DNA of 7,390 nucleotides from Bacteroidales bacterium UBA3389 (GCA_002358835.1 DEPP01000114.1:392-7781), one strand, 5' to 3'; shown: positions 1-6,702, counted from the first letter of the stretch. Notes: generated by a model from the sequence alone, not told the origin. Made by a program: numbers and translations.

Positions 1-1260
1 CTTGTCGGACCTCCGGGAACAGGAAAAACGCTTTTGGCAAAGGCGGTTGCGGGTGAAGCAAGGGTTCCTTTCTTTTCGCTTTCCGGCTCTGACTTTGTAG
101 AGATGTTTGTCGGAGTTGGTGCTTCGAGAGTTAGGGATTTGTTCAAAACAGCAAAAGAAAAAGCTCCGTGTATCATATTTATAGATGAGATAGACGCCAT
201 AGGAAGAGCAAGAGGTAAGAATTTAGCATCAGGTTCTAACGATGAGAGAGAAAATACCTTGAATCAGTTGCTTACAGAAATGGATGGATTCGGTACAAAT
301 GCAGGTGTGATAATTCTTGCCGCAACAAACAGAGCCGATATTCTTGATAAAGCCTTGTTGAGAGCAGGACGTTTCGACCGTCAAATTCACGTTGAATTGC
401 CTGATGTAGAAGAACGAAAAGCTATATTCGGAGTTCATACCAAGAATTTGAAGTATGATGACAAACAAGTTGATTTGGAATTCCTCTCGAAGCAGACTCC
501 TGGGTTCTCAGGTGCCGATATAGCAAATCTGTGTAACGAAGCGGCTTTGATTGCTGCGAGAAACAATAAGCGAATCATCGAAAAGCAAGATTTTCTTGAT
601 GCTGTGGATAGAATAATCGGTGGTTTGGAAAAGAAAAACAAGATAATAAAACCTCGAGAAAAGAAAACGATTGCTTATCATGAAGCAGGACATGCCTCTG
701 TCAGTTGGTTATTGGAGCATGCTAATCCTTTGGTAAAGGTAACTATCGTTCCGAGAGGACAGGCTCTTGGTGCAGCTTGGTATCTTCCTGAGGAAAGACA
801 AATAACTACTAAAGCACAATTGTTAGATCAAATGGTATCGCTTTTAGGTGGGCGTGCAGCCGAAGAATTGGTGTTCGGAGAAGTCTCAACCGGAGCTTTG
901 AACGATTTGGAACGCGTTACAAAACAAGCATATGCCATGGTGGTTTATTATGGTTTGGATAAGGAAATCGGAAATTTGAGTTTCTATGATTCAAGCGGTC
1001 AAAGCGAATACGGATTCCAAAAGCCATTTAGTGAAAAGACTGCAGAGAAAATCGATGCACAAATAAGAACGATGGTGGAAGAGGCTTATGAAAAAGCCAA
1101 ATCTCTTTTGAAAGACAACAGAGAAAAACTTGATGCCTTGGCTCAAATATTGGTTGAACGCGAGGTGATATTCCGTGAAGATGTTGAGGCAATTTATGGT
1201 CCGAGACCTTGGGATGCGGAAAAAGAAACCAAAGAAGACGCTTCGCAAATCAAAAACTAA
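1..1260 (+). CDS. ftsH: ATP-dependent zinc metalloprotease FtsH, 3' part (5' end outside window)
   Basis: Membrane-anchored AAA+ protease that extracts and degrades misfolded or short-lived membrane and cytosolic proteins as a hexamer. The frame is open from base 1, so the gene is cut by the window edge; a TTG at 34 is internal and not the start. Counting the codon at base 1 as residue 1, the visible parts are Walker A GPPGTGKT (3-10), an aromatic pore motif FVG (36-38), Walker B IIFIDE (58-63), sensor TNR (109-111), second region of homology with arginine fingers R121 and R124, then the M41 peptidase domain with zinc site HEAGH (227-231) and the probable third ligand D302. All catalytic residues are present. 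The 419 residues seen cover the AAA and protease domains; the missing N-terminus should hold the two membrane helices and periplasmic domain. The tail ends in a GPRPW motif plus a charged stretch. It is the first visible gene of a co-directional run, 33 nt before the LUD gene. Confidence 0.97.
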   Translation, partial: LVGPPGTGKTLLAKAVAGEARVPFFSLSGSDFVEMFVGVGASRVRDLFKTAKEKAPCIIFIDEIDAIGRARGKNLASGSNDERENTLNQLLTEMDGFGTNAGVIILAATNRADILDKALLRAGRFDRQIHVELPDVEERKAIFGVHTKNLKYDDKQVDLEFLSKQTPGFSGADIANLCNEAALIAARNNKRIIEKQDFLDAVDRIIGGLEKKNKIIKPREKKTIAYHEAGHASVSWLLEHANPLVKVTIVPRGQALGAAWYLPEERQITTKAQLLDQMVSLLGGRAAEELVFGEVSTGALNDLERVTKQAYAMVVYYGLDKEIGNLSFYDSSGQSEYGFQKPFSEKTAEKIDAQIRTMVEEAYEKAKSLLKDNREKLDALAQILVEREVIFREDVEAIYGPRPWDAEKETKEDASQIKN

Positions 1261-1293
1261 GAAAGCGAATCGATAGACGAAAATGCGTAATTG

Positions 1294-1881
1294 ATGAAAG
1301 ATAGCTCGGGAAAGGAAAAGGTACTTAAATTGTTGAGGTATGCGTTGCTCGAAAAGGATGATGAATGTAAAGCAAACGCTGTTGCAACCTCTTACGGTTT
1401 TGTTCCTTTGCAGGATGAGCCGATAATGGTTTTTGCAGAGAAGTTTGTAAGAGGTAAAGGCAAGTTTATATATTGTGAAAGTGAAGAAAAATTTGTCGAA
1501 AATCTTAAAAACCTTATCGCATATCGTAAATGGAATAAGGTGGTTTCTTATTCTCCGAGCCTTAAAACTTATTTGTCTAATTTCGGACTTCAGATCGGAA
1601 TTGATGATGAAGATACTACGGTCGGTATAGGTTTGTGTCATTCTCTCATTGCGAGAACCGGTTCGATTATAATCTCTTCTGCACAAGGAGTTGGCAGTCA
1701 TTTGAAACATTTTACTCCTATAATGATAGTTGTAGCCTTTGAATCGCAGGTGCAAAATGGCTATAAAGACACTCTTGATAAACTTCCGGAAACTCCTCCC
1801 GAATGGATATTAAACATAAAGGCAGGAGAATTGATAGAAGAAGAAATAAGAGAATTGTATCTCTTTGTTATAGCAGGATAG
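1294..1881 (+). CDS. LUD-domain (LutC/YkgG-like, DUF162) protein, divergent C-terminus
   Basis: Predicted cytosolic protein of 195 aa. I assign it to the LUD family from its size, its place between ftsH and cdsA (where Bacteroidota commonly carry a LUD gene), and the conserved-looking core LIARTGSIIISSAQG near residues 117-131, followed by a hydrophobic strand (PIMIVVAFESQ). LutC-type proteins act in lactate oxidation with LutA and LutB, but neither is here, and the role of the ftsH-linked version is not established. The C-terminus is odd: the GPSRTADIE-like segment I expect near the end of LUD proteins is not recognisable, and the protein finishes with an acidic helix-like stretch (ELIEEEIREL) and a hydrophobic strand. 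No alternative frame restores it. ATG 1294 is preferred over the adjacent TTG 1291; a TAA lies in frame just upstream at 1288. No clear Shine-Dalgarno is present, which is usual in this phylum. Confidence 0.78.
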   Translation: MKDSSGKEKVLKLLRYALLEKDDECKANAVATSYGFVPLQDEPIMVFAEKFVRGKGKFIYCESEEKFVENLKNLIAYRKWNKVVSYSPSLKTYLSNFGLQIGIDDEDTTVGIGLCHSLIARTGSIIISSAQGVGSHLKHFTPIMIVVAFESQVQNGYKDTLDKLPETPPEWILNIKAGELIEEEIRELYLFVIAG

Positions 1882-1906
1882 GATCAAGAAACAGTAAATT
1901 AAAACA

Positions 1907-2737
1907 ATGAAAGATTTAGTTAAAAGAACGCTTACGGGAGCTGTATATGTAATTAGTGTGATTGTTGCAACGTGTATAAACAAATATGTTGCAGCGGCGT
2001 ATTTCGGAATTATTGTTCTGTTGGGCTTAAAGGAATTTTTGCAAATCACAAAGCAAAAAGGAATAGGTCAAAATCAAGTAATGATTTATTTATCTTCCAT
2101 TTTGATTTATGCATCTGTTGTCGCATTTGCTTGGAATGCTCAACCATACGCTTCTATTCTTATGTTCTCGGGCTTACTCTCTGCTTTGGGAATGCTGATT
2201 TCGACCTTATATCTGAAAAATGAAACTCCGTTCACCTCACTCGCCTATTCGTTTACAGCTATCTTATATATAACGCTTCCATTGGCTTTAAGCAATATGA
2301 TATATGCGATGCAAGCAAACACAAACTATAACTTACTGCTTTCAATCTTTATTTTTGCTTGGTGTAACGACACTTTTGCATATCTTGTCGGCTGTAAATT
2401 TGGTAAAAAACGCCTTTTCGAAAGACATTCTCCCAAAAAGAGTTGGGAAGGTTTCTTTGGAGGTTTGTCTGCCACCATTATAGCTGCCGTAGTTATGTAT
2501 TTGATTTACGGAAACGGGCTTGTAGCTTGGTTACTTATAGCAATACTTACTTCTGTTGTCGGAACGCTTGGAGATTTAGTCGAATCGATGTTCAAACGTC
2601 AAATGGGAGTAAAGGATAGTGGGAATATATTGCCAGGGCATGGAGGAATATTAGATAGATTTGATATTTTGCTTTTGGTATTGCCTGCCGTATGGATTTG
2701 TCTCAGTCTTTTGGGACAATTTTTCCCTGTTTTCTAA
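1907..2737 (+). CDS. cdsA: Phosphatidate cytidylyltransferase (CDP-diacylglycerol synthase)
   Basis: Integral inner-membrane enzyme that converts phosphatidic acid and CTP to CDP-diacylglycerol and pyrophosphate, the common precursor of bacterial phospholipids. The 276-aa length is normal. The protein is hydrophobic with about eight potential membrane helices. The family signature runs from S227 to D253: S-x-x-K-R, then K-D-S-G, then P-G-H-G-G-x-x-D-R-x-D, with every key position intact. A second conserved cytosolic block, ND (154-155) followed by FGKKRLF and SPKKSWEG (175-182), also matches the family. ATG 1907 lies 25 nt after the LUD stop. Together with psd next door it forms a phospholipid pair, although the intermediate enzyme PssA is not in the window. 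Confidence 0.96.
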   Translation: MKDLVKRTLTGAVYVISVIVATCINKYVAAAYFGIIVLLGLKEFLQITKQKGIGQNQVMIYLSSILIYASVVAFAWNAQPYASILMFSGLLSALGMLISTLYLKNETPFTSLAYSFTAILYITLPLALSNMIYAMQANTNYNLLLSIFIFAWCNDTFAYLVGCKFGKKRLFERHSPKKSWEGFFGGLSATIIAAVVMYLIYGNGLVAWLLIAILTSVVGTLGDLVESMFKRQMGVKDSGNILPGHGGILDRFDILLLVLPAVWICLSLLGQFFPVF

Positions 2738-2773
2738 GATTGATAGTTGAATTTAATAAAACAAAATAAAGAT

Positions 2774-3430
2774 ATGTACATACATAAGGAAGGTTATAAA
2801 ATCAGTGCTATTGCAATAGTTTTCGCAATAGTGGTTACATCGGTTTTAGTCTATTTTATAGATCGTTGGAACGTTTATTGGTATCTTTGCGTTGCAGCTG
2901 TGTGGATTTTTACAGGGGTTGTAGTGCGATTTTTCCGCATTCCGAACCGAGAATTGGTCAATAACCCAAATCAAATCATAGGTTCGGCAGATGGAACTAT
3001 TGTAGTGGTAGAAAAGGTTTTTGAACCTGAGGTATTGAAAGAGGAATGTATTCAGATTTCTACCTTTATGAGCCCTAATAATGTGCATGTTAATCGTTAT
3101 CCTGTAAGCGGTAAGGTGATTTATACCAACTATCACAGCGGCAGATATTTGATTGCAAAACACCCAAAAAGTTCTACGCTCAACGAACGCACGACTATAT
3201 GTATAGAAACTGAGTGTGGTAAGAAGGTTGTGGTGCGTCAGATTGCCGGAGCTTTGGCAAGACGTATTGTGTGTTACGCTAAGGAAGGTGAACAAGTGAA
3301 ACAAGGGGCTGAACTCGGATTTATCAAGTTCGGTTCGAGAGTTGATTTGTTTATTCCTTTGGATTCTACCGTTCATGTCGATTTAGAAGATAAGGTAAAG
3401 GGCGGTTTGTCAATCTTGGCAAGTCTTTAA
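2774..3430 (+). CDS. psd: Phosphatidylserine decarboxylase, short pyruvoyl-dependent form
   Basis: Decarboxylates phosphatidylserine to phosphatidylethanolamine at the inner membrane. The 218-aa product matches the short Psd form of Bacteroidota rather than the roughly 320-aa E. coli type. Two hydrophobic segments lie near the N-terminus (about residues 10-27 and 34-52), followed by the catalytic domain with ADG (72-74), FMSPNNVHVNRYPVSG (98-113), the QIAGALARRI helix (156-165) and the self-cleavage site KFGSR. The serine there (S188) is expected to become the pyruvoyl prosthetic group, giving a large beta and a small alpha chain. ATG 2774 is preferred: an in-frame TTG at 2747 would add nine residues, but the protein from 2774 begins MYIHKEG, like the IHREG start region I recall for the Bacteroides family. 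The gap after cdsA is 36 nt. Confidence 0.95.
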   Translation: MYIHKEGYKISAIAIVFAIVVTSVLVYFIDRWNVYWYLCVAAVWIFTGVVVRFFRIPNRELVNNPNQIIGSADGTIVVVEKVFEPEVLKEECIQISTFMSPNNVHVNRYPVSGKVIYTNYHSGRYLIAKHPKSSTLNERTTICIETECGKKVVVRQIAGALARRIVCYAKEGEQVKQGAELGFIKFGSRVDLFIPLDSTVHVDLEDKVKGGLSILASL

Positions 3431-3469
3431 TTCTTCTGAAACAAAGATTTGATTTTCTCTTATAAGGTT

Positions 3470-4180
3470 ATGGAAAATTCTTTTCAAGATTTGCCGATTC
3501 ATAATCAGGTTTTGTACGAGGATAATCATATAATAGTGATTAACAAACGCTCTTCGCAGATAGTGCATAGCGACAAGACCAGAGACATATCTTTGGAAGA
3601 AGAGGTGAAAGCTTATCTTAAAGCAAAGTATAACAAACCCGGTAATGTGTTTTGTGGACTCGTACATCGTCTTGACAGACCTGTGAGTGGTGCAGTGATA
3701 TTTGCAAAAACAGGAAAGGCGTTAGAGAGGCTTAATGCAATGATTAAAGAGCATTCAATTGCCAAAACCTATTGGGCAATTGTGAAAAACGCTCCGCCAA
3801 AGCTCAAAGACACTTTGCAAAACTACCTTATAAGGAACGAAAAACAGAATAAATCATACATAAGCAAAGAATCACCCAACTCAAAGTACGCAGAGTTGGA
3901 TTATGAGCAAATTGCAGTAAGCGAGAACTTCAACCTGCTGCAAGTAAACTTGAAAACAGGACGTCATCATCAAATAAGGGCACAACTCTCTTCAATCAAC
4001 TGCCCTATAAAAGGCGATTTGAAGTATGGTTATCCTCGTTCTAATGCAGATGCTTCAATATCTTTGCATGCTCGAAAGCTTGTTTTCATACACCCGGTCA
4101 GCAAAGAAAAAATAGAAATCATAGCACCGGTGCCACAAGACAAGCTATGGCAGTGGTTTGAACAAACAGTAAATAATTAA
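3470..4180 (+). CDS. RluA-family RNA pseudouridine synthase
   Basis: Isomerises specific uridines to pseudouridine in rRNA or tRNA. The 236-aa protein has the catalytic motif HRLDRPVSG (67-75), with D69 as the nucleophilic aspartate, the family's first motif around LYEDNHIIVINK (15-26), and the late motif GRHHQIRAQL (164-173). The motif reads RPVSG where E. coli RluA members have a T before SG; I believe the PV form is common in Bacteroidota, so this is not a defect. There is no S4 RNA-binding domain at the N-terminus, so it resembles the catalytic-domain-only RluA type more than RluC or RluD. The target nucleotide cannot be told from sequence. ATG 3470 is chosen over an in-frame TTG at 3449 because the homologous region begins shortly after it. 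It follows psd by 39 nt and precedes the thioredoxin gene by 13 nt. Confidence 0.93.
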   Translation: MENSFQDLPIHNQVLYEDNHIIVINKRSSQIVHSDKTRDISLEEEVKAYLKAKYNKPGNVFCGLVHRLDRPVSGAVIFAKTGKALERLNAMIKEHSIAKTYWAIVKNAPPKLKDTLQNYLIRNEKQNKSYISKESPNSKYAELDYEQIAVSENFNLLQVNLKTGRHHQIRAQLSSINCPIKGDLKYGYPRSNADASISLHARKLVFIHPVSKEKIEIIAPVPQDKLWQWFEQTVNN

Positions 4181-4193
4181 AAAGAAGAACAAT

Positions 4194-5261
4194 ATGAATA
4201 AGTTATTATTTTCGGTGTTGGCATTATGCCTTTCATTTGGGGCAATGTCGCAAAAGGATTGCCATATCAGTGGTAAAATGGATGAAAACAAAGCAGGACA
4301 ATATGTTTACCTTACATACGGTAAACAGGTGCTTGATAGTGCAATGGTGCAAGAAGATGCAAGTTTTGAAATTCGAACAAAGGCTGAAAACAAACTTTGC
4401 TCGCTATTGATGAAAGGAGCAAGGAGGGGAATCGATATGCTGACCGAAGCAGGTGAAATAAAGGTTGACTATCGTCAAGGTATAACAAAATGCGGTAAAG
4501 AAAATAGTTTGCTCGTGTCTTATCGCACATCGATTACTGCTTTGGGGGATAAACTAAATGACAAAGCTGCAGAAATTCAGCAAGAAGCAATAAGCGATGA
4601 AGCGAAACAAGAAAAGATTAATAAGGAATACGAAAATTATCTTGTGGAATGCAAAAAGACGCTTGATGAATTGATAGATACTCATTCTAAATCTCAAGTT
4701 GCCGCTTGGGCATTGGCAAGTCAAAGTTCGGATTTGAAACCTGAGGAATTTTTTGCTTGCTATGATAAACTTGGCTCTTTTGCTAAGGAATACCCTTCTT
4801 TGATTGCGGCTCATGAATTGTTCGTTGCATTGGATAATACTTCGGAAGGAAAGATGTTTGTCGATTTTACGATCAAGAATGGTTCGCTTGATGGTAAGGA
4901 TGTTAAGTTTTCTGATTATGTAGGCAAGGGTAAATATACCTTAGTCGATTTTTGGGCAACTTGGTGCGGTCCTTGTAAGAGAGAAATCCCTAATTTGAGA
5001 GAGATATACAAAGATTTCGGAAGCGATATTACTGTTTTGAGTGTTGCAGTTTGGGATAAGAAAGAAGCAACCGAGAAATTCATAAAGCAAAACGATATGC
5101 CGTGGAATCATATCATAGATGCACAAAAAATACCTACTGATATTTATGGTATCCAAGGCATTCCTCAGATAATTCTTTTCGCACCTGACGGCACTGTGGT
5201 GAAGAGAGACCTAAGAGGAGAAGAAATTCGTAAAACCCTTAACGAAGTTTTGAAAAAATAG
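4194..5261 (+). CDS. Secreted TlpA-like thioredoxin-fold protein with DUF4369-like N-terminal domain
   Basis: Extracytoplasmic thiol-disulfide oxidoreductase of 355 aa. A signal peptide is visible: K3, hydrophobic core about 4-17, and a probable signal peptidase I site AMS|Q after residue 19. Cysteine 12 does not sit in a convincing lipobox. Residues about 22-95 are a beta-rich domain like the DUF4369 unit that precedes thioredoxin domains in Bacteroidota. Residues about 110-215 are highly charged and helical. The C-terminal domain (about 222-355) is TlpA/ResA-like, with active site WCGPC (C258 and C261) and the facing cis-proline in GIPQ (P324). The family reduces or exchanges disulfides in the periplasm, for instance in cytochrome maturation, but no maturation genes are here, so the partner is unknown. 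The start is ATG 4194 after an AAGAAG stretch. It is the last gene before the 5298 hairpin. Confidence 0.93.
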   Translation: MNKLLFSVLALCLSFGAMSQKDCHISGKMDENKAGQYVYLTYGKQVLDSAMVQEDASFEIRTKAENKLCSLLMKGARRGIDMLTEAGEIKVDYRQGITKCGKENSLLVSYRTSITALGDKLNDKAAEIQQEAISDEAKQEKINKEYENYLVECKKTLDELIDTHSKSQVAAWALASQSSDLKPEEFFACYDKLGSFAKEYPSLIAAHELFVALDNTSEGKMFVDFTIKNGSLDGKDVKFSDYVGKGKYTLVDFWATWCGPCKREIPNLREIYKDFGSDITVLSVAVWDKKEATEKFIKQNDMPWNHIIDAQKIPTDIYGIQGIPQIILFAPDGTVVKRDLRGEEIRKTLNEVLKK

Positions 5262-5297
5262 AACGCCGATTCAGAATAAACGAAATAAGATTTTGTC

Positions 5298-5337
5298 AAA
5301 TATTCCCGAAAGAAAATATAATCTTTCGGGAATATTT
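5298..5337 (+). terminator. Strong hairpin terminator of the ftsH-tlpA operon, possibly bidirectional
   Basis: A perfect inverted repeat begins 36 nt after the thioredoxin stop. Left arm 5298-5313 (AAATATTCCCGAAAGA) pairs with 5322-5337, giving 16 bp around an 8-nt AT loop. The stem has a central G/C block flanked by A/T, so either strand can form it. On the plus strand it is followed by ATTTAATG, a short U-rich run. It lies between convergent units (thioredoxin gene on plus, corA-tRNA on minus), and nothing else this strong lies downstream of the tRNA, so it may stop both. Bidirectional use is inference. Confidence 0.85.
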
Positions 5338-5353
5338 ATTTAATGACAAATCG

Positions 5354-5479
5354 TTGTGAAAGACTTGATTTTTCTTCAGGTAAAATAACTTTTCGTTTCA
5401 GGAAATTCTTTCTTCGTTTTGATTTTCTGAAACTTGAATTCAATTTTCTAAAACGCTGTTTTGTTGATGCTCAAACCTC
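5354..5479. repeat. Degenerate ~21-bp periodic repeat downstream of the tRNA
   Basis: This stretch between the operon terminator and the tRNA contains recurring words at about 21-bp steps. TTTTCTGAAAC (5423-5433) recurs as TTTTCTAAAAC (5444-5454), exactly 21 bp apart with one mismatch. CAGG-centred segments recur at 5377-5380 and 5399-5402, 22 bp apart. A 10-bp palindrome, TTGAATTCAA, occupies 5434-5443. The word TGAAACTTGAATTC (5428-5441) differs by one base from a word in the array at 6716-6799. No coding frame is evident. Outer limits are approximate because the units are strongly diverged. Confidence 0.5.
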
Positions 5480-5545
5480 GTTTCGTTATAAGGGGTTAAA
5501 GTTTCAATAAAAACGGAATAAATTAAGTAAAATTAGCTTTGAAAG

Positions 5546-5617
5546 TACTCTCGGCGGGACTCGAACCCGCAATTCAGGAACCGGAATCCTGTGTTTTATC
5601 CATTGAACTACGAGAGC
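5546..5617 (-). tRNA. tRNA-Arg (anticodon CCG)
   Basis: Folded by eye as a full cloverleaf of 72 nt. The acceptor is GCTCTCG paired with CGAGAGT (a G-U closes the end), with discriminator A. The D arm is GTTC / AAAC around AATGGATA. The anticodon stem is CAGGA / TCCTG with loop TTCCGGT, giving anticodon CCG at 5582-5584. The variable loop is AATT, and the T arm is GCGGG-TTCGAGT-CCCGC. CCG reads the arginine codon CGG; C35 and the A after GG in the D-loop fit known arginine identity elements. CCA is not encoded. The D stem has a C13-A22 mismatch, leaving three pairs. The 5' end lies only 6 nt beyond the corA stop codon on the same strand, with no promoter between, so it is probably processed from the corA transcript. 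Confidence 0.95.
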
Positions 5618-5623
5618 AAATGT

Positions 5624-6568
5624 TTACAACCAGCGTTTCTTTTTGAAGTAGAAGAAGAATGCAATTACGATTACAAGCATCACGGCTATTATGCCGACAA
5701 AAATGTAATTTGAATTCTGCCAAGGAAGCTCTACATTCATTCCATAGATACTTGATACCACTGTAAGCGGAAGCATAATTGTCGAAAGGAATGTCAAGAC
5801 TTTCATAATTTCATTGGTCTTATTGGTCTGCAAAGAATCGAAAGTCTGACTCAAACCCTCAATCAATTCTCCGTAGTCTTCAACCATATCGAACATACGT
5901 TGATATTGGTCGAGGATATTTCCCCAGTAGTCTTCCATATCTTCGGCATAACCTTTGATACCTCCCGATTCGAATTTGTGAAATACTCTGATTTGTGGTT
6001 TGAATGTTGTATTGAGCAGAATGATGTTTTTTCTTGTCAAGCTCAAATGCTCGATGACTTTTTCCGGCTTTTTTGTGAATATGTCATAGTTAATACTATC
6101 GACTTCGCCTCCAATACGCAGAATCAGCGTATAGGTTTCTATCATCAGTTTGTTCAAGAGATTGTAAAGCAAAACATCGGAAGATGCGGATACGGTCTCA
6201 ATCAATTCTTCTTCATCCTTTGCTGCAACTCCGTTTTTGTAGTGTTCGGAAATTGTCTTTAGTTGTTCGAAAAGATTATTTACAACCCAATGAGAGCGAC
6301 CTATTGTAACGATATAGTCCTTTCCCCAAAAGACTTTTACTTCCTTCAGTCTGATGAATTTATTTGTCTTATCCAAATAAGGAAAGTGGAGAATAAGGAA
6401 ATAATAATCGTCATATTCGTCGATTTTCGGTCTTTGATTCGACGCTTTGCAGTCTTCGATGTCGAGAGGGTGGAAGGCAAATGTTTCAGAGAGATATTCG
6501 TAATCCCTTTCGTCAGGGTTGATAACGTGTAACCACTTTAACTCTTCAAAATTGATAGTTTCAATCAC
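5624..6568 (-). CDS. corA: CorA-family magnesium/cobalt channel protein
   Basis: Pentameric inner-membrane channel for Mg2+ and other divalent cations. The 314-aa product is typical in length. A large acidic cytosolic domain (about 1-255) includes the long helix that leads to the pore. Two C-terminal membrane helices follow (about 258-274 and 288-307), with the selectivity motif YGMN (G276-M277-N278) just after the first, then a short loop (VELPWQNS) and a basic tail KKKRW. All hallmark residues are intact. The start is GTG at 6568: the frame is closed by TAG at 6596-6598 with no ATG between, and an AAGGAG sits at good spacing. It has its own promoter. The family also includes Zn2+ exporters (ZntB), which carry GIN rather than GMN, so CorA fits better. 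Confidence 0.96.
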   Translation of the reverse strand: MIETINFEELKWLHVINPDERDYEYLSETFAFHPLDIEDCKASNQRPKIDEYDDYYFLILHFPYLDKTNKFIRLKEVKVFWGKDYIVTIGRSHWVVNNLFEQLKTISEHYKNGVAAKDEEELIETVSASSDVLLYNLLNKLMIETYTLILRIGGEVDSINYDIFTKKPEKVIEHLSLTRKNIILLNTTFKPQIRVFHKFESGGIKGYAEDMEDYWGNILDQYQRMFDMVEDYGELIEGLSQTFDSLQTNKTNEIMKVLTFLSTIMLPLTVVSSIYGMNVELPWQNSNYIFVGIIAVMLVIVIAFFFYFKKKRWL

Positions 6569-6573
6569 TTTGT

Positions 6574-6581
6574 TCTCCTTT
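6574..6581 (-). promoter_or_regulatory. Strong Shine-Dalgarno deciding the corA GTG start
   Basis: On the minus strand the bases before the corA GTG read AAAGGAGAACAAA-GTG. The AAGGAG core (6575-6580) ends six nt before the start codon. Most other genes in this window lack a recognisable Shine-Dalgarno, as is normal in Bacteroidota, so this one stands out and supports GTG as the real initiator. Confidence 0.75.
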
Positions 6582-6621
6582 CTCTTGTTACGTTTCTACA
6601 TTCCACTGCCGTTTTAGGTTG

Positions 6622-6652
6622 CAAAGGTACTAAAAAAAACTAATTGGAGAAA
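6622..6652 (-). promoter_or_regulatory. Bacteroidota-type sigma promoter for corA-tRNA-Arg
   Basis: On the minus strand TACCTTTG (6629 down to 6622) matches the primary-sigma -7 consensus TAnnTTTG known from Bacteroides. Nineteen bases upstream lies TTTC (6652-6649), a three-of-four match to the -33 TTTG. The spacer contains a run of eight Ts. Transcription would begin near 6615, giving a leader of about 45 nt before the GTG. It is the only match to the -7 consensus that I noticed in intergenic DNA of the window. Confidence 0.7.
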
Positions 6653-6702
6653 GCTTTGTCAAGGAAATAGCTGCAGAAAAAGTGAAAAACTCAAATAAAT
6701 GA

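Noticed and set aside
991..1755. Long minus-strand open frame (254 codons) opposite the 3' end of ftsH and the LUD gene
   Set aside because: It overlaps two well-supported plus-strand genes, its translation is rich in Phe, Tyr, Arg and Ser without any domain, and it looks like the antisense shadow of Lys/Glu-rich coding DNA.
2882..2889. TATCTTTG within psd
   Set aside because: Within coding sequence, no suitably spaced -33 element, and no gene start shortly downstream.
2846..3376. Minus-strand open frame of 176 codons opposite psd
   Set aside because: Shadow of psd; low-complexity His/Asn/Thr-rich translation and no start context.
4059..4066. TATCTTTG, a match to the Bacteroidota -7 box, about 130 nt upstream of the thioredoxin gene
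   Set aside because: It lies inside the pseudouridine synthase coding sequence and has no -33 TTTG at 19-21 nt; chance is likely. A weak internal promoter is not excluded.
5546..5617. Integrase attachment site at the tRNA 3' end
   Set aside because: No integrase gene and no second copy of the tRNA 3' end in the window.
5900..6532. Two plus-strand open frames (120 and 89 codons) opposite corA
   Set aside because: Antisense shadows of corA with no recognisable domain; corA is intact with all family motifs.
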